NCBI GenBank assembly: GCA_902362805.1
Contig: CABIXY010000003.1
Location: 219,140 to 283,139, forward strand
Origin: Eubacteriaceae bacterium
Lineage (GTDB): Bacteria > Bacillota > Clostridia > Peptostreptococcales > Anaerovoracaceae
Direction of reading: 5' to 3'
DNA length: 64,000 nt
Below the pieces are notes generated by a model. The model was not told the origin of the DNA. It did not search any database and saw only the letters and a program-made list of their open reading frames with translations. The position numbers and the translations under genes were made by a program. Below are positions 52,597 through 61,128 of this stretch, piece after piece (position 1 is the stretch's first letter; each line of letters starts with the position of its first letter).

Positions 52597-54372
52597 ATGA
52601 AAAAATTAATGACAGGCGATGAAGCAATCGCTAGAGGTGCTTATGAGGCAGGGGTTAGACACGCATCCGCATACCCAGGTACTCCAAGTACAGAAATCAT
52701 GGAAAACGTTTCTACATATGAGGAGATTTACGCAGAGTGGGCTCCTAATGAAAAAGTAGCAATGGAATCAGCTGTCGGCGCATCTATGGCAGGAGCGAGA
52801 AGCATGGCCTCCATGAAACACGTAGGTGTGAACGTTGCCGCTGACCCTCTGATGACATTTGCTTACATGAAAGTAAACGGAGGATCCGTTTTGGTTACAG
52901 CCGATGAACCGGGCATGTTCTCCTCGCAAAACGAACAGGATAACAGAAACTACGCCAAGATGGGCAAGATGCCGATGTTTGAACCGGCAGACAGCCAGGA
53001 ATGCGTAGACATGATGAAAGAAGCTTATGAAGTGTCTGAAAAATACGGCGCTGTCGTCATCATGAGAATGGTTACTCGTGTTTGTCACTCCAAGTCACTG
53101 GTGGAAATCGGCGATAGAAAAGAAGTTGGCGTAAAAGAATGGAAGAAAGATCCCCAGAGATATGTCTGTCTTCCAGCACATGCGAGAGTGATGAGAGTCG
53201 CTTTGGAAGAGAGAACAAAACAGTTGGCTGAATACAGTGAAACGACCAAATTCAACTATGCCGAAATGGGCGGTACCAAAGTCGGTGTCATCGCTTCCGG
53301 ACCTTCCTACTATTATGCAAAAGAAGTATGGGGAGAAGATGCATCTTACTTGAAACTGGGTTTCACCAATCCGCTGCCGGCAGAGAAAATCAAAGATTTC
53401 TGCAGCAAAGTTGACACAGTCTATATCGTAGAAGAAGACGACCCATATATCGAAGAATTCGTGCAGAGAATGGGTATCGAATGTCACGGAAAAGACACCT
53501 TCCCATCCTACGGGGAGATGACGCCAAACGTGCTGAGAAAGGCCCTCTACGGTGAAGAGCTGCCGCAGGTAGAATACAACAAAGAAAAAATCATCAAACG
53601 CCCGCCTACTTTCTGCGCAGGCTGCCCTCACAGAGGTCTGTTCTATAGATTGGGCAAGAGAAAAGACGTCATGATCAGCGGTGACATCGGCTGTTATACG
53701 TTGGCTACAGGCGCGCCTTATAACGCTATGGACGCATGTATCTGCATGGGAGGCTCCATTTCCATGGGTCACGGTGCACAACAGGTATTCAACAGAGCTG
53801 GCGTGAAGAGAAAAGTGGTTACTGTTTTAGGTGATTCCACCTTCTTCCATACGGGTGTTAACTCACTGATTAACACAGTTTATAACAACAGCAACACCAT
53901 TAATATCATCCTTGACAACAGAATCACAGGTATGACAGGCCATCAGCAGAATCCAGGTACTGGATTTAACGTAAAGGGCGAAGCAGCACCGATGATCAAT
54001 ATCGAAGAATTAGTTAAGGCAATTGGCATCAAACACGTTAAAGTCATTGACCCTAACAATCTGAAGGAAGTCGACGACGCCTTTGATGCGTTTATGGAAC
54101 TGGATGAACCTTCTGTCATCATCACCAGATGGCCTTGCGTCCTGAAGAAATTCTCAGATGCAGATTTGGAAGAATGGCCGAACCTGTTTAAGACAAAGAA
54201 CGTGGTTGACACAGAGAAATGTATCGGATGTAAGCAGTGTCAGAAAACAGGCTGTCCGGCTCTGATCTTTGACAAAGAGGCAAAGAAGGTACATATCAGC
54301 AGAGCTGACTGTGTAGGCTGTGACGTTTGTACGCAGGTTTGCCCAGTAAATGCGATTGTGAAGGAGGATTAA
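52597..54372 (+). CDS. iorA: Indolepyruvate:ferredoxin oxidoreductase, alpha subunit
   Basis: A 591-residue thiamine-diphosphate subunit that, with IorB, oxidatively decarboxylates aryl pyruvates (from Trp, Phe, Tyr) to aryl-acetyl-CoA while reducing ferredoxin. It has the pyrimidine domain start SAYPGTPSTEIMENVS, CAGCPHRGLFYRL, the ThDP motif GDSTFFHTGVNSLINT with an NN end, and a C-terminal 2x[4Fe-4S] ferredoxin (CIGCKQCQKTGCP, CVGCDVCTQVCPVNA). GGAGGACGAGAGACCT precedes its ATG. IorB follows after five bases. Confidence 0.95.
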   Translation: MKKLMTGDEAIARGAYEAGVRHASAYPGTPSTEIMENVSTYEEIYAEWAPNEKVAMESAVGASMAGARSMASMKHVGVNVAADPLMTFAYMKVNGGSVLVTADEPGMFSSQNEQDNRNYAKMGKMPMFEPADSQECVDMMKEAYEVSEKYGAVVIMRMVTRVCHSKSLVEIGDRKEVGVKEWKKDPQRYVCLPAHARVMRVALEERTKQLAEYSETTKFNYAEMGGTKVGVIASGPSYYYAKEVWGEDASYLKLGFTNPLPAEKIKDFCSKVDTVYIVEEDDPYIEEFVQRMGIECHGKDTFPSYGEMTPNVLRKALYGEELPQVEYNKEKIIKRPPTFCAGCPHRGLFYRLGKRKDVMISGDIGCYTLATGAPYNAMDACICMGGSISMGHGAQQVFNRAGVKRKVVTVLGDSTFFHTGVNSLINTVYNNSNTINIILDNRITGMTGHQQNPGTGFNVKGEAAPMINIEELVKAIGIKHVKVIDPNNLKEVDDAFDAFMELDEPSVIITRWPCVLKKFSDADLEEWPNLFKTKNVVDTEKCIGCKQCQKTGCPALIFDKEAKKVHISRADCVGCDVCTQVCPVNAIVKED

Positions 54373-54377
54373 TTGAG

Positions 54378-54956
54378 ATGACAAAGAATATTTTATTATC
54401 CGGTGTTGGTGGTCAGGGAACCATCACCGCTGCAAAGATGCTGACTTTTGGCTTGATGGAAGCAGGCTATGACGTAAAGATGAGTGAAATTCACGGTATG
54501 AGCCAGAGAGGCGGAGATGTCGTTTCCCAGGTAAGATACAGCAAAGACAAAGTGTTTTCACCTGTCATCGAAAAAGGAACGGCGGATATTGTCGTATCCT
54601 TTGAAAAGATGGAAGCCCTCAGAACGTTAGATTATTTGAAACCGGACGGCGCTGTTGTTGTCAATACCCAGGAAATTCCTTCCATGACAGTGCTGACAGG
54701 AGCAGAAGAATATGCTGATGATATTCTCGACGAAATCGAAAAGTCTGCTAAGAAAGTGATCACCCTCGACGCTACGAAGATGGCTGAAGACTTAGGCAAC
54801 GTCAAAGCTGCCAATGTTATCCTTCTGGGAACTTTGGTAAAGTCCATGGGACTGGACGATATCGATTGGGCGGACATCATCAAAAAGAATGTCAAAGAAA
54901 AGTTTGTTGACCTTAACTTAAAAGCTTTCCAAGTTGGAATGGATGCTGTAAAATAG
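54378..54956 (+). CDS. iorB: Indolepyruvate:ferredoxin oxidoreductase, beta subunit
   Basis: A 192-residue gamma-type subunit of the 2-oxoacid:ferredoxin oxidoreductase superfamily, completing IorAB. It shows NILLSGVGGQGTITAAKML (glycine-rich nucleotide-like motif), EIHGMSQRGGDVVSQVRY and GTLVKSMGLDDIDW. ATG 54378 follows AAGGAGGATTAATTGAG; an earlier ATG at 54327 is inside iorA. The aminotransferase gene follows after 36 bases and would supply the aryl pyruvate. Confidence 0.95.
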   Translation: MTKNILLSGVGGQGTITAAKMLTFGLMEAGYDVKMSEIHGMSQRGGDVVSQVRYSKDKVFSPVIEKGTADIVVSFEKMEALRTLDYLKPDGAVVVNTQEIPSMTVLTGAEEYADDILDEIEKSAKKVITLDATKMAEDLGNVKAANVILLGTLVKSMGLDDIDWADIIKKNVKEKFVDLNLKAFQVGMDAVK

Positions 54957-54992
54957 ACGGTAGCAAATTGAAGTAAAGGTAGGGAAAGTAAG

Positions 54993-56180
54993 ATGATTTC
55001 AAAAAAAATGGAACCTTTGGTAAACAATAACTCTGTTATCAGAGCGATGTTTGAAGAAGGAAAACAGATGGCCGACAAATACGGTGCAGAGAATGTGTTC
55101 GATTTCAGTATCGGTAATCCTAACGTTCCTGCTCCAAAGGAGGTTCAGGAAGCGATTATCGACATCGTAACCAACGAAGATCCGGTCAAGGTTCACGGTT
55201 ATATGAACAATGCGGGATTTCCTGAGACCAGAGCGGCAGTTGCCGGAAATCTAAACAGACGCTTCGGCACCAATTTCACAGAGAAGAATATCATCATGAC
55301 CGTCGGAGCCGGCAGTGCGCTCAATGTATTGCTGAAAACGATGTTAGAGCCGGGAGAGGAAGTAATCGCCTTTGCACCGTACTTCGTCGAGTACGGTAAT
55401 TACGTAGCCAACTATGATGGAAAGCTGGTAGTCATTTCACCGAATCCAGAAGGCGGCTTCATGCCGAAACTGGATGAATTTGAAGGGGCGATCACACCGA
55501 AAACGAAGGCTGTTATCATCAATAATCCGAACAACCCGACAGGTGTTATCTATCCGGAATCTGTCATCAAAGAGATGGCGGCGATTATGGAGAAGAAACA
55601 GAAAGAGTATGGCAGCGTAATCTATCTGATTTCTGACGAACCATATAGAGAACTGGCATATGACGGTGCAGAAGTACCATACCTGACCAAGTATTACGAC
55701 AACACGCTGGTAGGATATTCCTATAGCAAGTCGCTGTCACTGCCTGGCGAGCGAATCGGTTATGTAGTCATTCCAGATGCGTCAGACAAGGCAGAGGAAT
55801 TTATCGATGCGGCTACCATTGCTAACCGCGTCGGCGGATTTGTCAATGCGCCTTCACTGATTCAGCTGGTCATCGCCAGGTGCGTAGATGCCAAATGTGA
55901 TGTTGCCTACTACGAGAGAAATGGCAAAACCCTGTACGAGGGTTTGACGGAAGCAGGATTTACCTGCACGAAACCGCAGGGCGCATTCTACATGTGGATG
56001 AAGTCGCCGATTCCAGACGAAAAAGCATTCGTCGCAGCAGGTAAAAAATACAACCTGCTGATGGTACCAGGAAGTTCCTTCGCCTGCCCAGGTTATGTGC
56101 GAATTTCCTATTGTGTATCTTATGATCAGATTGAGAGATCACTCCCTAAGTTCAAAGAACTGGCAAAGGAGTATTTCTAA
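54993..56180 (+). CDS. Class I/II aminotransferase of the ior operon
   Basis: A 395-residue PLP aminotransferase of the aspartate/aromatic group. VIINNPNNPTGVIYPE, YLISDEPYRELAYDG (cofactor Asp and Tyr) and the Schiff-base Lys in SYSKSLSLPGERIGY are clear. In this operon it probably converts aromatic amino acids to the 2-oxoacids oxidised by IorAB. AGGTAGGGAAAGTAAG precedes the ATG. A large hairpin terminator at 56243-56295 closes the operon. Confidence 0.9.
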   Translation: MISKKMEPLVNNNSVIRAMFEEGKQMADKYGAENVFDFSIGNPNVPAPKEVQEAIIDIVTNEDPVKVHGYMNNAGFPETRAAVAGNLNRRFGTNFTEKNIIMTVGAGSALNVLLKTMLEPGEEVIAFAPYFVEYGNYVANYDGKLVVISPNPEGGFMPKLDEFEGAITPKTKAVIINNPNNPTGVIYPESVIKEMAAIMEKKQKEYGSVIYLISDEPYRELAYDGAEVPYLTKYYDNTLVGYSYSKSLSLPGERIGYVVIPDASDKAEEFIDAATIANRVGGFVNAPSLIQLVIARCVDAKCDVAYYERNGKTLYEGLTEAGFTCTKPQGAFYMWMKSPIPDEKAFVAAGKKYNLLMVPGSSFACPGYVRISYCVSYDQIERSLPKFKELAKEYF

Positions 56181-56242
56181 AGAGAGGAAGGCTGAGCCGC
56201 ACTTGGTAAGCCTATCCCGTAAATGATATTTGTTTATCCGAG

Positions 56243-56295
56243 AGCGTCGCTTCTCGCGGTAAGGACCTGGTCCGACCGCAGAGCGGCGTTCTTTA
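56243..56295 (+). terminator. Large hairpin terminator of the ior operon
   Basis: AGCGTCGCT (56243-56251) pairs with AGCGGCGTT (56282-56290) and encloses GCGGT-aa-GGACC-t-GGTCC-g-ACCGC, followed by CTTTATT. Confidence 0.75.
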
Positions 56296-56342
56296 TTGGG
56301 TGAAAAAGAAAAAAACTGTAGTAGATAAGGGCCTGCCAATTT

Positions 56343-56350
56343 GGTATAAT
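56343..56350 (+). promoter_or_regulatory. Extended -10 promoter of the sce7726 island
   Basis: TGGTATAAT (extended -10 TGnTATAAT) ends at 56350, 21 bases before the sce7726 start. No clear -35. Confidence 0.6.
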
Positions 56351-56371
56351 TAACTTGAATAAGAGAGGGAG

Positions 56372-57241
56372 ATGAAAGGTTTGGAAACGTCTAAATTAAA
56401 TATACTAAATAGAATGTTTTCTCGAAATACTTTTCGCCATTTGCTTGACGACGATGAGGATAGAGTGTACAGACAGGTAATTAAACGCTATGCAGATAAC
56501 ACTGCAAATAAACGAAATGCTGAGTTAATAAGTGAAATCTATAGCATATTAAAAAACGACTACAGGAATGAGTATTATTATAAAAACACGCTGTTGAACA
56601 AACTGCTATTAGGCGTACATAGCATAAATACGACCACAGCGCTGACGGAGATTCCCATAGCAAAGTCAAAGGCTGATTTTGTATTAATCAATGGGAAGGC
56701 AGTTGTTTATGAGATAAAAACAGAACTTGATAATTTTGATCGATTAGAAAGTCAAATTAATGACTACTATAAGGCATTTGATCACATGGCAGTTGTAACT
56801 TGCAAGGAGAATATTCCGGAGTTGAAAAAGAGGATAGATACGATTGGCAAGCCGGTAGGGATTTACATTCTGCAGAATCGTGGAACGTTGACGAAAATAA
56901 GAGAGCCAGAACCCTATAGGGAAGCATTGGATTCAGAAGTGTTGTTCAAGCTACTAAGGAAAGCGGAATACGAGGAACTTTTATTAAAACAATGGAAAAC
57001 TTTACCCAATGTATCTGAATTTAAATACTATGCAGAATGCAAAAAGCATTTTATGAAAATTCCTTTAGAAGAGAGTTATTTGGAAGTTCTTGAATTTTTG
57101 AAAAAAAGAACTAAGGTTTTAAATGAGGAGTTCGTTAAGGTCCCTTATGAACTGAAATTTTTAGCGTATTTTATGAATTTAAAAGTGAATGACTATGAAA
57201 AATTGAATCTGTTTTTAAATTCGTCCTTTGGAGGTGTGTGA
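56372..57241 (+). CDS. sce7726-family protein, PD-(D/E)XK-like nuclease fold
   Basis: A 289-residue soluble protein of the sce7726 family (named after a Sorangium locus). Residues 85-160 look like a PD-(D/E)XK nuclease core: Asp102 in SKADFVLING, then Glu114-Ile-Lys116 in VVYEIKTELDNF, with an upstream helix holding Glu51. Family members occur beside sce7725 proteins, as here. An anti-phage or mobile-element role is inference. GAGGGAG lies very close to ATG 56372, so TTG 56381 is an alternative start. The gene is AT-richer than neighbouring operons and is separated from the next by one base. Confidence 0.8.
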   Translation: MKGLETSKLNILNRMFSRNTFRHLLDDDEDRVYRQVIKRYADNTANKRNAELISEIYSILKNDYRNEYYYKNTLLNKLLLGVHSINTTTALTEIPIAKSKADFVLINGKAVVYEIKTELDNFDRLESQINDYYKAFDHMAVVTCKENIPELKKRIDTIGKPVGIYILQNRGTLTKIREPEPYREALDSEVLFKLLRKAEYEELLLKQWKTLPNVSEFKYYAECKKHFMKIPLEESYLEVLEFLKKRTKVLNEEFVKVPYELKFLAYFMNLKVNDYEKLNLFLNSSFGGV

Positions 57242-57242
57242 T

Positions 57243-58175
57243 ATGTATTTTCCTTATTTAAGAGGGCGGCAATTCGAGTTAATTGCTCTGAGAGAGTTAG
57301 TGGAAGAAAAGAAAATTAGCGAAAAGGTCATACCAGTAGTAGAGCCGATCAATCCATCCTCGACGTTGCTGAAAACGATACAGGCATTTATCAAAGAAAA
57401 TAGAGAAATTGCAATTGTCCTCAATCCAGTTGTGGGGGAATTTTCTAAAAAACTAGAAAAAATGGGTAAAGATAACTCCGAACTGGCAGATTCGATTTAT
57501 AGGTTAATCAGAGAAAATGATAATGTAGTGAAATCGTTTATCATGAATAGAAGTGTATCTCAGCTTATTAAAGAAAAAAAAGAAAAGGAAAGGTTTCTTA
57601 TTGTCAATAATGACAGAGACTGTCTGGATGATTTTTTGGGAGTGTACGATGATTCGTTGCCCAGATTTGCATTAATCCCAGATGATCGAGCGTTTAGACG
57701 AGTAATTTCCGATAGGAAGGTATTGTTCGAGGATAATTTTAAGAAACGTTTGAGAAATATTGATTATATAGATTCTGAGGATGAGTTCTTTTCTGACAGT
57801 CATTTATATTATAAAAATGAAAACTGTATCGGATTTGCAGACTATTCAATTGTAGGAGAAGAATTCAACGAATCTGGGTTTGCTCCAGTTGCTGTAGCTA
57901 TTCATTTGGTTTATTTTGATACGAAGAAAAATTTGAGAATACATCACTTTGTTTCTGATTCCAATGTGGGGCACGAGGATCCGGCTGGAAAGTTTGGTGA
58001 AGCATTAGAAAAGTTGGTAGCGTGGTGTACTGAGAATAACGTAAAACGCACATTAGGATTGCAGGGGTTTTATGATTGCTATGGGACAGGAAAATATCCG
58101 GGTTTGGGAACGGTCAAGAAGCTTTCAATTATGCACCACATAGAACTGGTCAGTGGGTTCTTGGGAGGAAAATAA
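57243..58175 (+). CDS. sce7725-family (beta-protein-like) protein
   Basis: A 310-residue soluble protein that matches the sce7725/beta family: it begins YFPYLRGRQFELIALRELVEE, continues with VIPVVEPINPSS and IAIVLNPVVGEF, and has FADYSIVGEEFNESGFAPVAVAIHLVYF in the second half. No catalytic motif is known to me. It always seems to travel with an sce7726 partner, and the two genes here are one base apart, so a complex is likely. GGAGGTGTGTGAT precedes its ATG, and the RES gene starts two bases after its stop. Confidence 0.8.
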   Translation: MYFPYLRGRQFELIALRELVEEKKISEKVIPVVEPINPSSTLLKTIQAFIKENREIAIVLNPVVGEFSKKLEKMGKDNSELADSIYRLIRENDNVVKSFIMNRSVSQLIKEKKEKERFLIVNNDRDCLDDFLGVYDDSLPRFALIPDDRAFRRVISDRKVLFEDNFKKRLRNIDYIDSEDEFFSDSHLYYKNENCIGFADYSIVGEEFNESGFAPVAVAIHLVYFDTKKNLRIHHFVSDSNVGHEDPAGKFGEALEKLVAWCTENNVKRTLGLQGFYDCYGTGKYPGLGTVKKLSIMHHIELVSGFLGGK

Positions 58176-58177
58176 CA

Positions 58178-59272
58178 ATGCAAATCGGGTTAGAATGTTT
58201 TAGAGATGAACAGCTTCGTTCAATGATTGCAAGTAATCTCCGCTACGGCAATTGTGAAATTCAACACAAGAAAGACTGCATTGTTTATGACACAGCAGAG
58301 GATCATTACCTGGAAGAATATTTGACTGTAATATTAGATGCGTTTACGACCATAAGGGATATAGGGATAGGGGGCGCGGAAAAACGGGCAGATTATCTAA
58401 AATCATTTTTAAGCAAATGGAAACTATTCTCAGTGAGCGAAGAGGATATTGAAGTGATAATGAAGGGAATCTGTTCAGAGAGATATGATGAAGAACCCGA
58501 TCTGTTCGATAAAAAGGTTACGATTATCGAGTTTTTCTATTTTGATGTAATGGAGCAGCAATGTATACTAAGGAATTACAATTGGGAGGAATTCTGTTAT
58601 AATATTAAACATGTAAATCGGTTTCATACGCAACAGGTTAACTTCGAACAGTTCAAAAAGCTGCTGGAGAATATGATTGTAGATATCCCAGCGGGAACAC
58701 TACGGTTGTTTCGCTCAAGAATATGTGATGAATATAGTTATACTACAGGTTATCCTGCAAAGGAAATGGGTGCACCGCCTATACATGCAGTCTCACCAGG
58801 CCGAACTAATTCAGAAGGCATACAGTGTTTATATTTAGCTGATGATAAAGAAACCACCTTCCACGAAGTGAAAGCAAAGGATCATGACCACGTATCAGTT
58901 GGGGAATTTGTCCAAATTGAGGACTTGAGAATCGTAGATCTCAGCTTATTCGATAATATTGGTCCGTTTTCCAGCACAGATTTTGACATGACTTGGTTTG
59001 CTATAAATATCGAAATCATTAGGAAACTTGGAGATGAAGTTGCAAAACCGATGAGGAGGTTTGACCACGCATTGGACTATGTGCCAACCCAGTATATTTG
59101 CGACTATATTAAGTATCTGGGGTACGATGGAATCAAGTTTAAGAGTACGCTTCGAGAAATTGGAACGAATTATGCTATTTTTGATGAGAAGAAATTCAAC
59201 TGTTCAAGAGTACAGGTTATTCAAATTGGAGATATTGAATATCAGTGGAACGAAATAGAATCAGAAGTATAA
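58178..59272 (+). CDS. RES-domain protein, probable NAD+-consuming toxin/effector
   Basis: A 364-residue protein. An N-terminal domain (1-165) is rich in Cys, Asp and aromatic residues, with HEPN/RES-associated character. The RES domain covers about 165-350: Arg in TLRLFRSRIC near residue 176, CLYLADDKETTFHEVKA with the conserved Glu near 230, and LRIVDLS near 255. RES toxins degrade NAD+, so this is the likely killing or signalling arm of the three-gene unit. GGGAGG precedes ATG 58178. A perfect 16-bp terminator follows at once. Confidence 0.8.
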   Translation: MQIGLECFRDEQLRSMIASNLRYGNCEIQHKKDCIVYDTAEDHYLEEYLTVILDAFTTIRDIGIGGAEKRADYLKSFLSKWKLFSVSEEDIEVIMKGICSERYDEEPDLFDKKVTIIEFFYFDVMEQQCILRNYNWEEFCYNIKHVNRFHTQQVNFEQFKKLLENMIVDIPAGTLRLFRSRICDEYSYTTGYPAKEMGAPPIHAVSPGRTNSEGIQCLYLADDKETTFHEVKAKDHDHVSVGEFVQIEDLRIVDLSLFDNIGPFSSTDFDMTWFAINIEIIRKLGDEVAKPMRRFDHALDYVPTQYICDYIKYLGYDGIKFKSTLREIGTNYAIFDEKKFNCSRVQVIQIGDIEYQWNEIESEV

Positions 59273-59276
59273 AAGT

Positions 59277-59325
59277 GCGGACTGAAATCCATACGACATG
59301 GATTTCAGTCCGCTGTAGTTTTTGT
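59277..59325. terminator. Perfect 16-bp terminator after the RES gene
   Basis: GCGGACTGAAATCCAT (59277-59292) pairs perfectly with 59298-59313 around a 5-base loop, then TGTAGTTTTTG. It lies between convergent genes. Confidence 0.92.
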
Positions 59326-59343
59326 TAGATAGGGAATCTTTCA

Positions 59344-60807
59344 CTATGCCGTCCTCTGATCCAGCCTTCTGTCGTCTTTCCCTGCCGGTATATAGACGCG
59401 GACGATGTAGACCGATGCCAGCGCCAGAGCGAATACCAGGCCGATGGCGTATGTCAGGCTGGTATAGCCGTTGGCCCCCAGATTCAGGCCTTCTGGTGCA
59501 TAGAGGATGTAGGTCATGCTGACAGCAGACATGAAGGTGGCGGGAATTGCCGCCATGAGGCTGGCTTTCCTGCTGACAAATCTGCAGAGATAGACAGCGC
59601 CTGCCCATAGAGCCAGCATTGCCAAAGTCTGGTTTGCCCAGGAGAAGTATCTCCAGACCACTTGATAATCCAGCATGGAGATGAAGTAGCCGGCAATCAG
59701 CAGCGGTGCAGACAGGGCCAGGCGCTTCTTCATATCCTTTTGGTCGATTTTGAACCAGTCCGAGATGGTCAGACGGGCGCTTCTGAAGGCAGTGTCGCCC
59801 GAGGTAATGGGGCAGGCGATGACGCCGACCATTGCAAGTGCGCCGCCGATAGGGCCCAAAAGCTTCATGGACATCTCATATACGACTGTGGAATTGCCGC
59901 CGCCTAAATCCAGCAAGGCACCCATGCCGTGGGTGGGGTTGTAATAGAAGGCGATGCCCGCAGAGGCCCAGATCAGGGCGATGATACCCTCGGTCACCAT
60001 TGCGCCATAGAAGATGTTTCGTCCCTGTTTTTCGCTGGTCATACATCTCGCAATCATCGGCGACTGAGTCGCGTGGAATCCTGAAATCGCACCACAAGCC
60101 ACGGTGATGAACATCAGAGGCCAGATTGGCGCACCGTCGGGACGCAGATTGTCAAAGGTCAACTCCAGCATCGGTCTGGTCCCGCTGTGTAATACAGTAG
60201 AGCCGCCGATGCCGACAGCCATGACGATGAGACAGATACCGAAGATGGGATACAGCTTGCCGATGATCTTGTCGATGGGAAGCATTGTTGCCAGGAAGTA
60301 GTAAACCAGGACTACGATGGTCCAGAACTTGACACTGAGAGTGCTCGGTGTCAGTAAAGCCAAAAGGCCGGCAGGTCCCACCATGAAGACGACGCCGACA
60401 CCCAGCAGCAGAATGACGGAGAAGATGCGCATGACGGTCTTCATGACTGGTCCCAGATAGGTACCGACGATTTCGGAAATGCTGGCACCGTCATTGCGTT
60501 CCGACAGCATGCCGCACAGATAGTCGTGGACGGCACCGGCAAAAATGGTGCCGAATACGATCCACAGGTATACGACTGGCCCCCAGATTGCGCCGGAAAG
60601 GGCTCCGAAAATAGGGCCTAACCCTGCGATGTTGAGGAGTTGAATCAAGAAGGCCCGCAAAGGTTTCATGGGAACATAGTCTACGCCGTCGGGATGGGCG
60701 GTGCAGGGCGTCAGTCTCTCATCAGGCCGAAAGACCCTTTCAACGATTTTTCCATATGTGAAAAAACCGATAATCAGTAGTGATAAACAAATGAAAAAAG
60801 TAATCAC
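59344..60807 (-). CDS. cstA: CstA-family transporter (peptide/pyruvate carbon starvation protein)
   Basis: A 487-residue membrane protein with about 14 hydrophobic helices. CstA-family hallmarks include GPIFGALSGAIWGPVVYLWIV, HDYLCGMLSERNDGASISEIVG and GFHATQSPMIARCM. Known members import peptides or pyruvate. GTG 60807 is the start: GGAGG lies seven bases before it. An in-frame ATG at 60855 would put a poor ribosome site and 16 odd residues in front. Its 5' region is the 128-bp tandem repeat. Confidence 0.9.
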   Translation of the reverse strand: MITFFICLSLLIIGFFTYGKIVERVFRPDERLTPCTAHPDGVDYVPMKPLRAFLIQLLNIAGLGPIFGALSGAIWGPVVYLWIVFGTIFAGAVHDYLCGMLSERNDGASISEIVGTYLGPVMKTVMRIFSVILLLGVGVVFMVGPAGLLALLTPSTLSVKFWTIVVLVYYFLATMLPIDKIIGKLYPIFGICLIVMAVGIGGSTVLHSGTRPMLELTFDNLRPDGAPIWPLMFITVACGAISGFHATQSPMIARCMTSEKQGRNIFYGAMVTEGIIALIWASAGIAFYYNPTHGMGALLDLGGGNSTVVYEMSMKLLGPIGGALAMVGVIACPITSGDTAFRSARLTISDWFKIDQKDMKKRLALSAPLLIAGYFISMLDYQVVWRYFSWANQTLAMLALWAGAVYLCRFVSRKASLMAAIPATFMSAVSMTYILYAPEGLNLGANGYTSLTYAIGLVFALALASVYIVRVYIPAGKDDRRLDQRTA

Positions 60808-60880
60808 AGAGATCCCTCCTTTGGATATAGGAATCTTCGATTCCGTCATTTCCACGTTCTTTATTATGTAGGAGATATCG

Positions 60881-60958
60881 ATGAAATCGATATTGACGGA
60901 ATATCAAAGAACATACCTTGCAAAGAGTCGCCCCCTTGCGGACGACATCTGGAAATAG
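60881..60958 (+). CDS. Candidate 25-residue small ORF, copy 1
   Basis: AGGAG lies six bases before ATG 60881. The frame runs to TAG 60956-60958 and encodes MKSILTEYQRTYLAKSRP then LADDIWK, a hydrophilic, slightly basic peptide of unknown kind. An identical copy is at 61009-61086. It lies antisense to the surrounding transcripts. It could equally be a by-product of the repeat. Confidence 0.35.
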   Translation: MKSILTEYQRTYLAKSRPLADDIWK

Positions 60959-61008
60959 GAATCTTTGATTCCGTCATTTCCACGTTCTTTATTATGTAGG
61001 AGATATCG

Positions 61009-61086
61009 ATGAAATCGATATTGACGGAATATCAAAGAACATACCTTGCAAAGAGTCGCCCCCTTGCGGACGACATCTGGAAATAG
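61009..61086 (+). CDS. Candidate 25-residue small ORF, copy 2
   Basis: Identical to the ORF at 60881-60958, with the same AGGAG six bases upstream. The third repeat copy is truncated before this ORF. Confidence 0.35.
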   Translation: MKSILTEYQRTYLAKSRPLADDIWK

Positions 61087-61128
61087 GAATCTTCGATTCC
61101 GTCATTTCCACGTTCTTTATAACTCTAG

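Larger units (their letters stand above)
60827..61120. repeat. 128-bp tandem repeat (2.3 copies) between nhaC and cstA
   Basis: Copies start at 60827, 60955 and 61083. The first two differ by one base (C/T in GAATCTTCGATT) and the third stops after 38 bases. Each full copy contains ATATCGAT-gaa-ATCGATAT and TTCCGTCA...TGACGGAA. The region forms the 5' leader of cstA on the minus strand and holds a small ORF on the plus strand. Confidence 0.92.
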
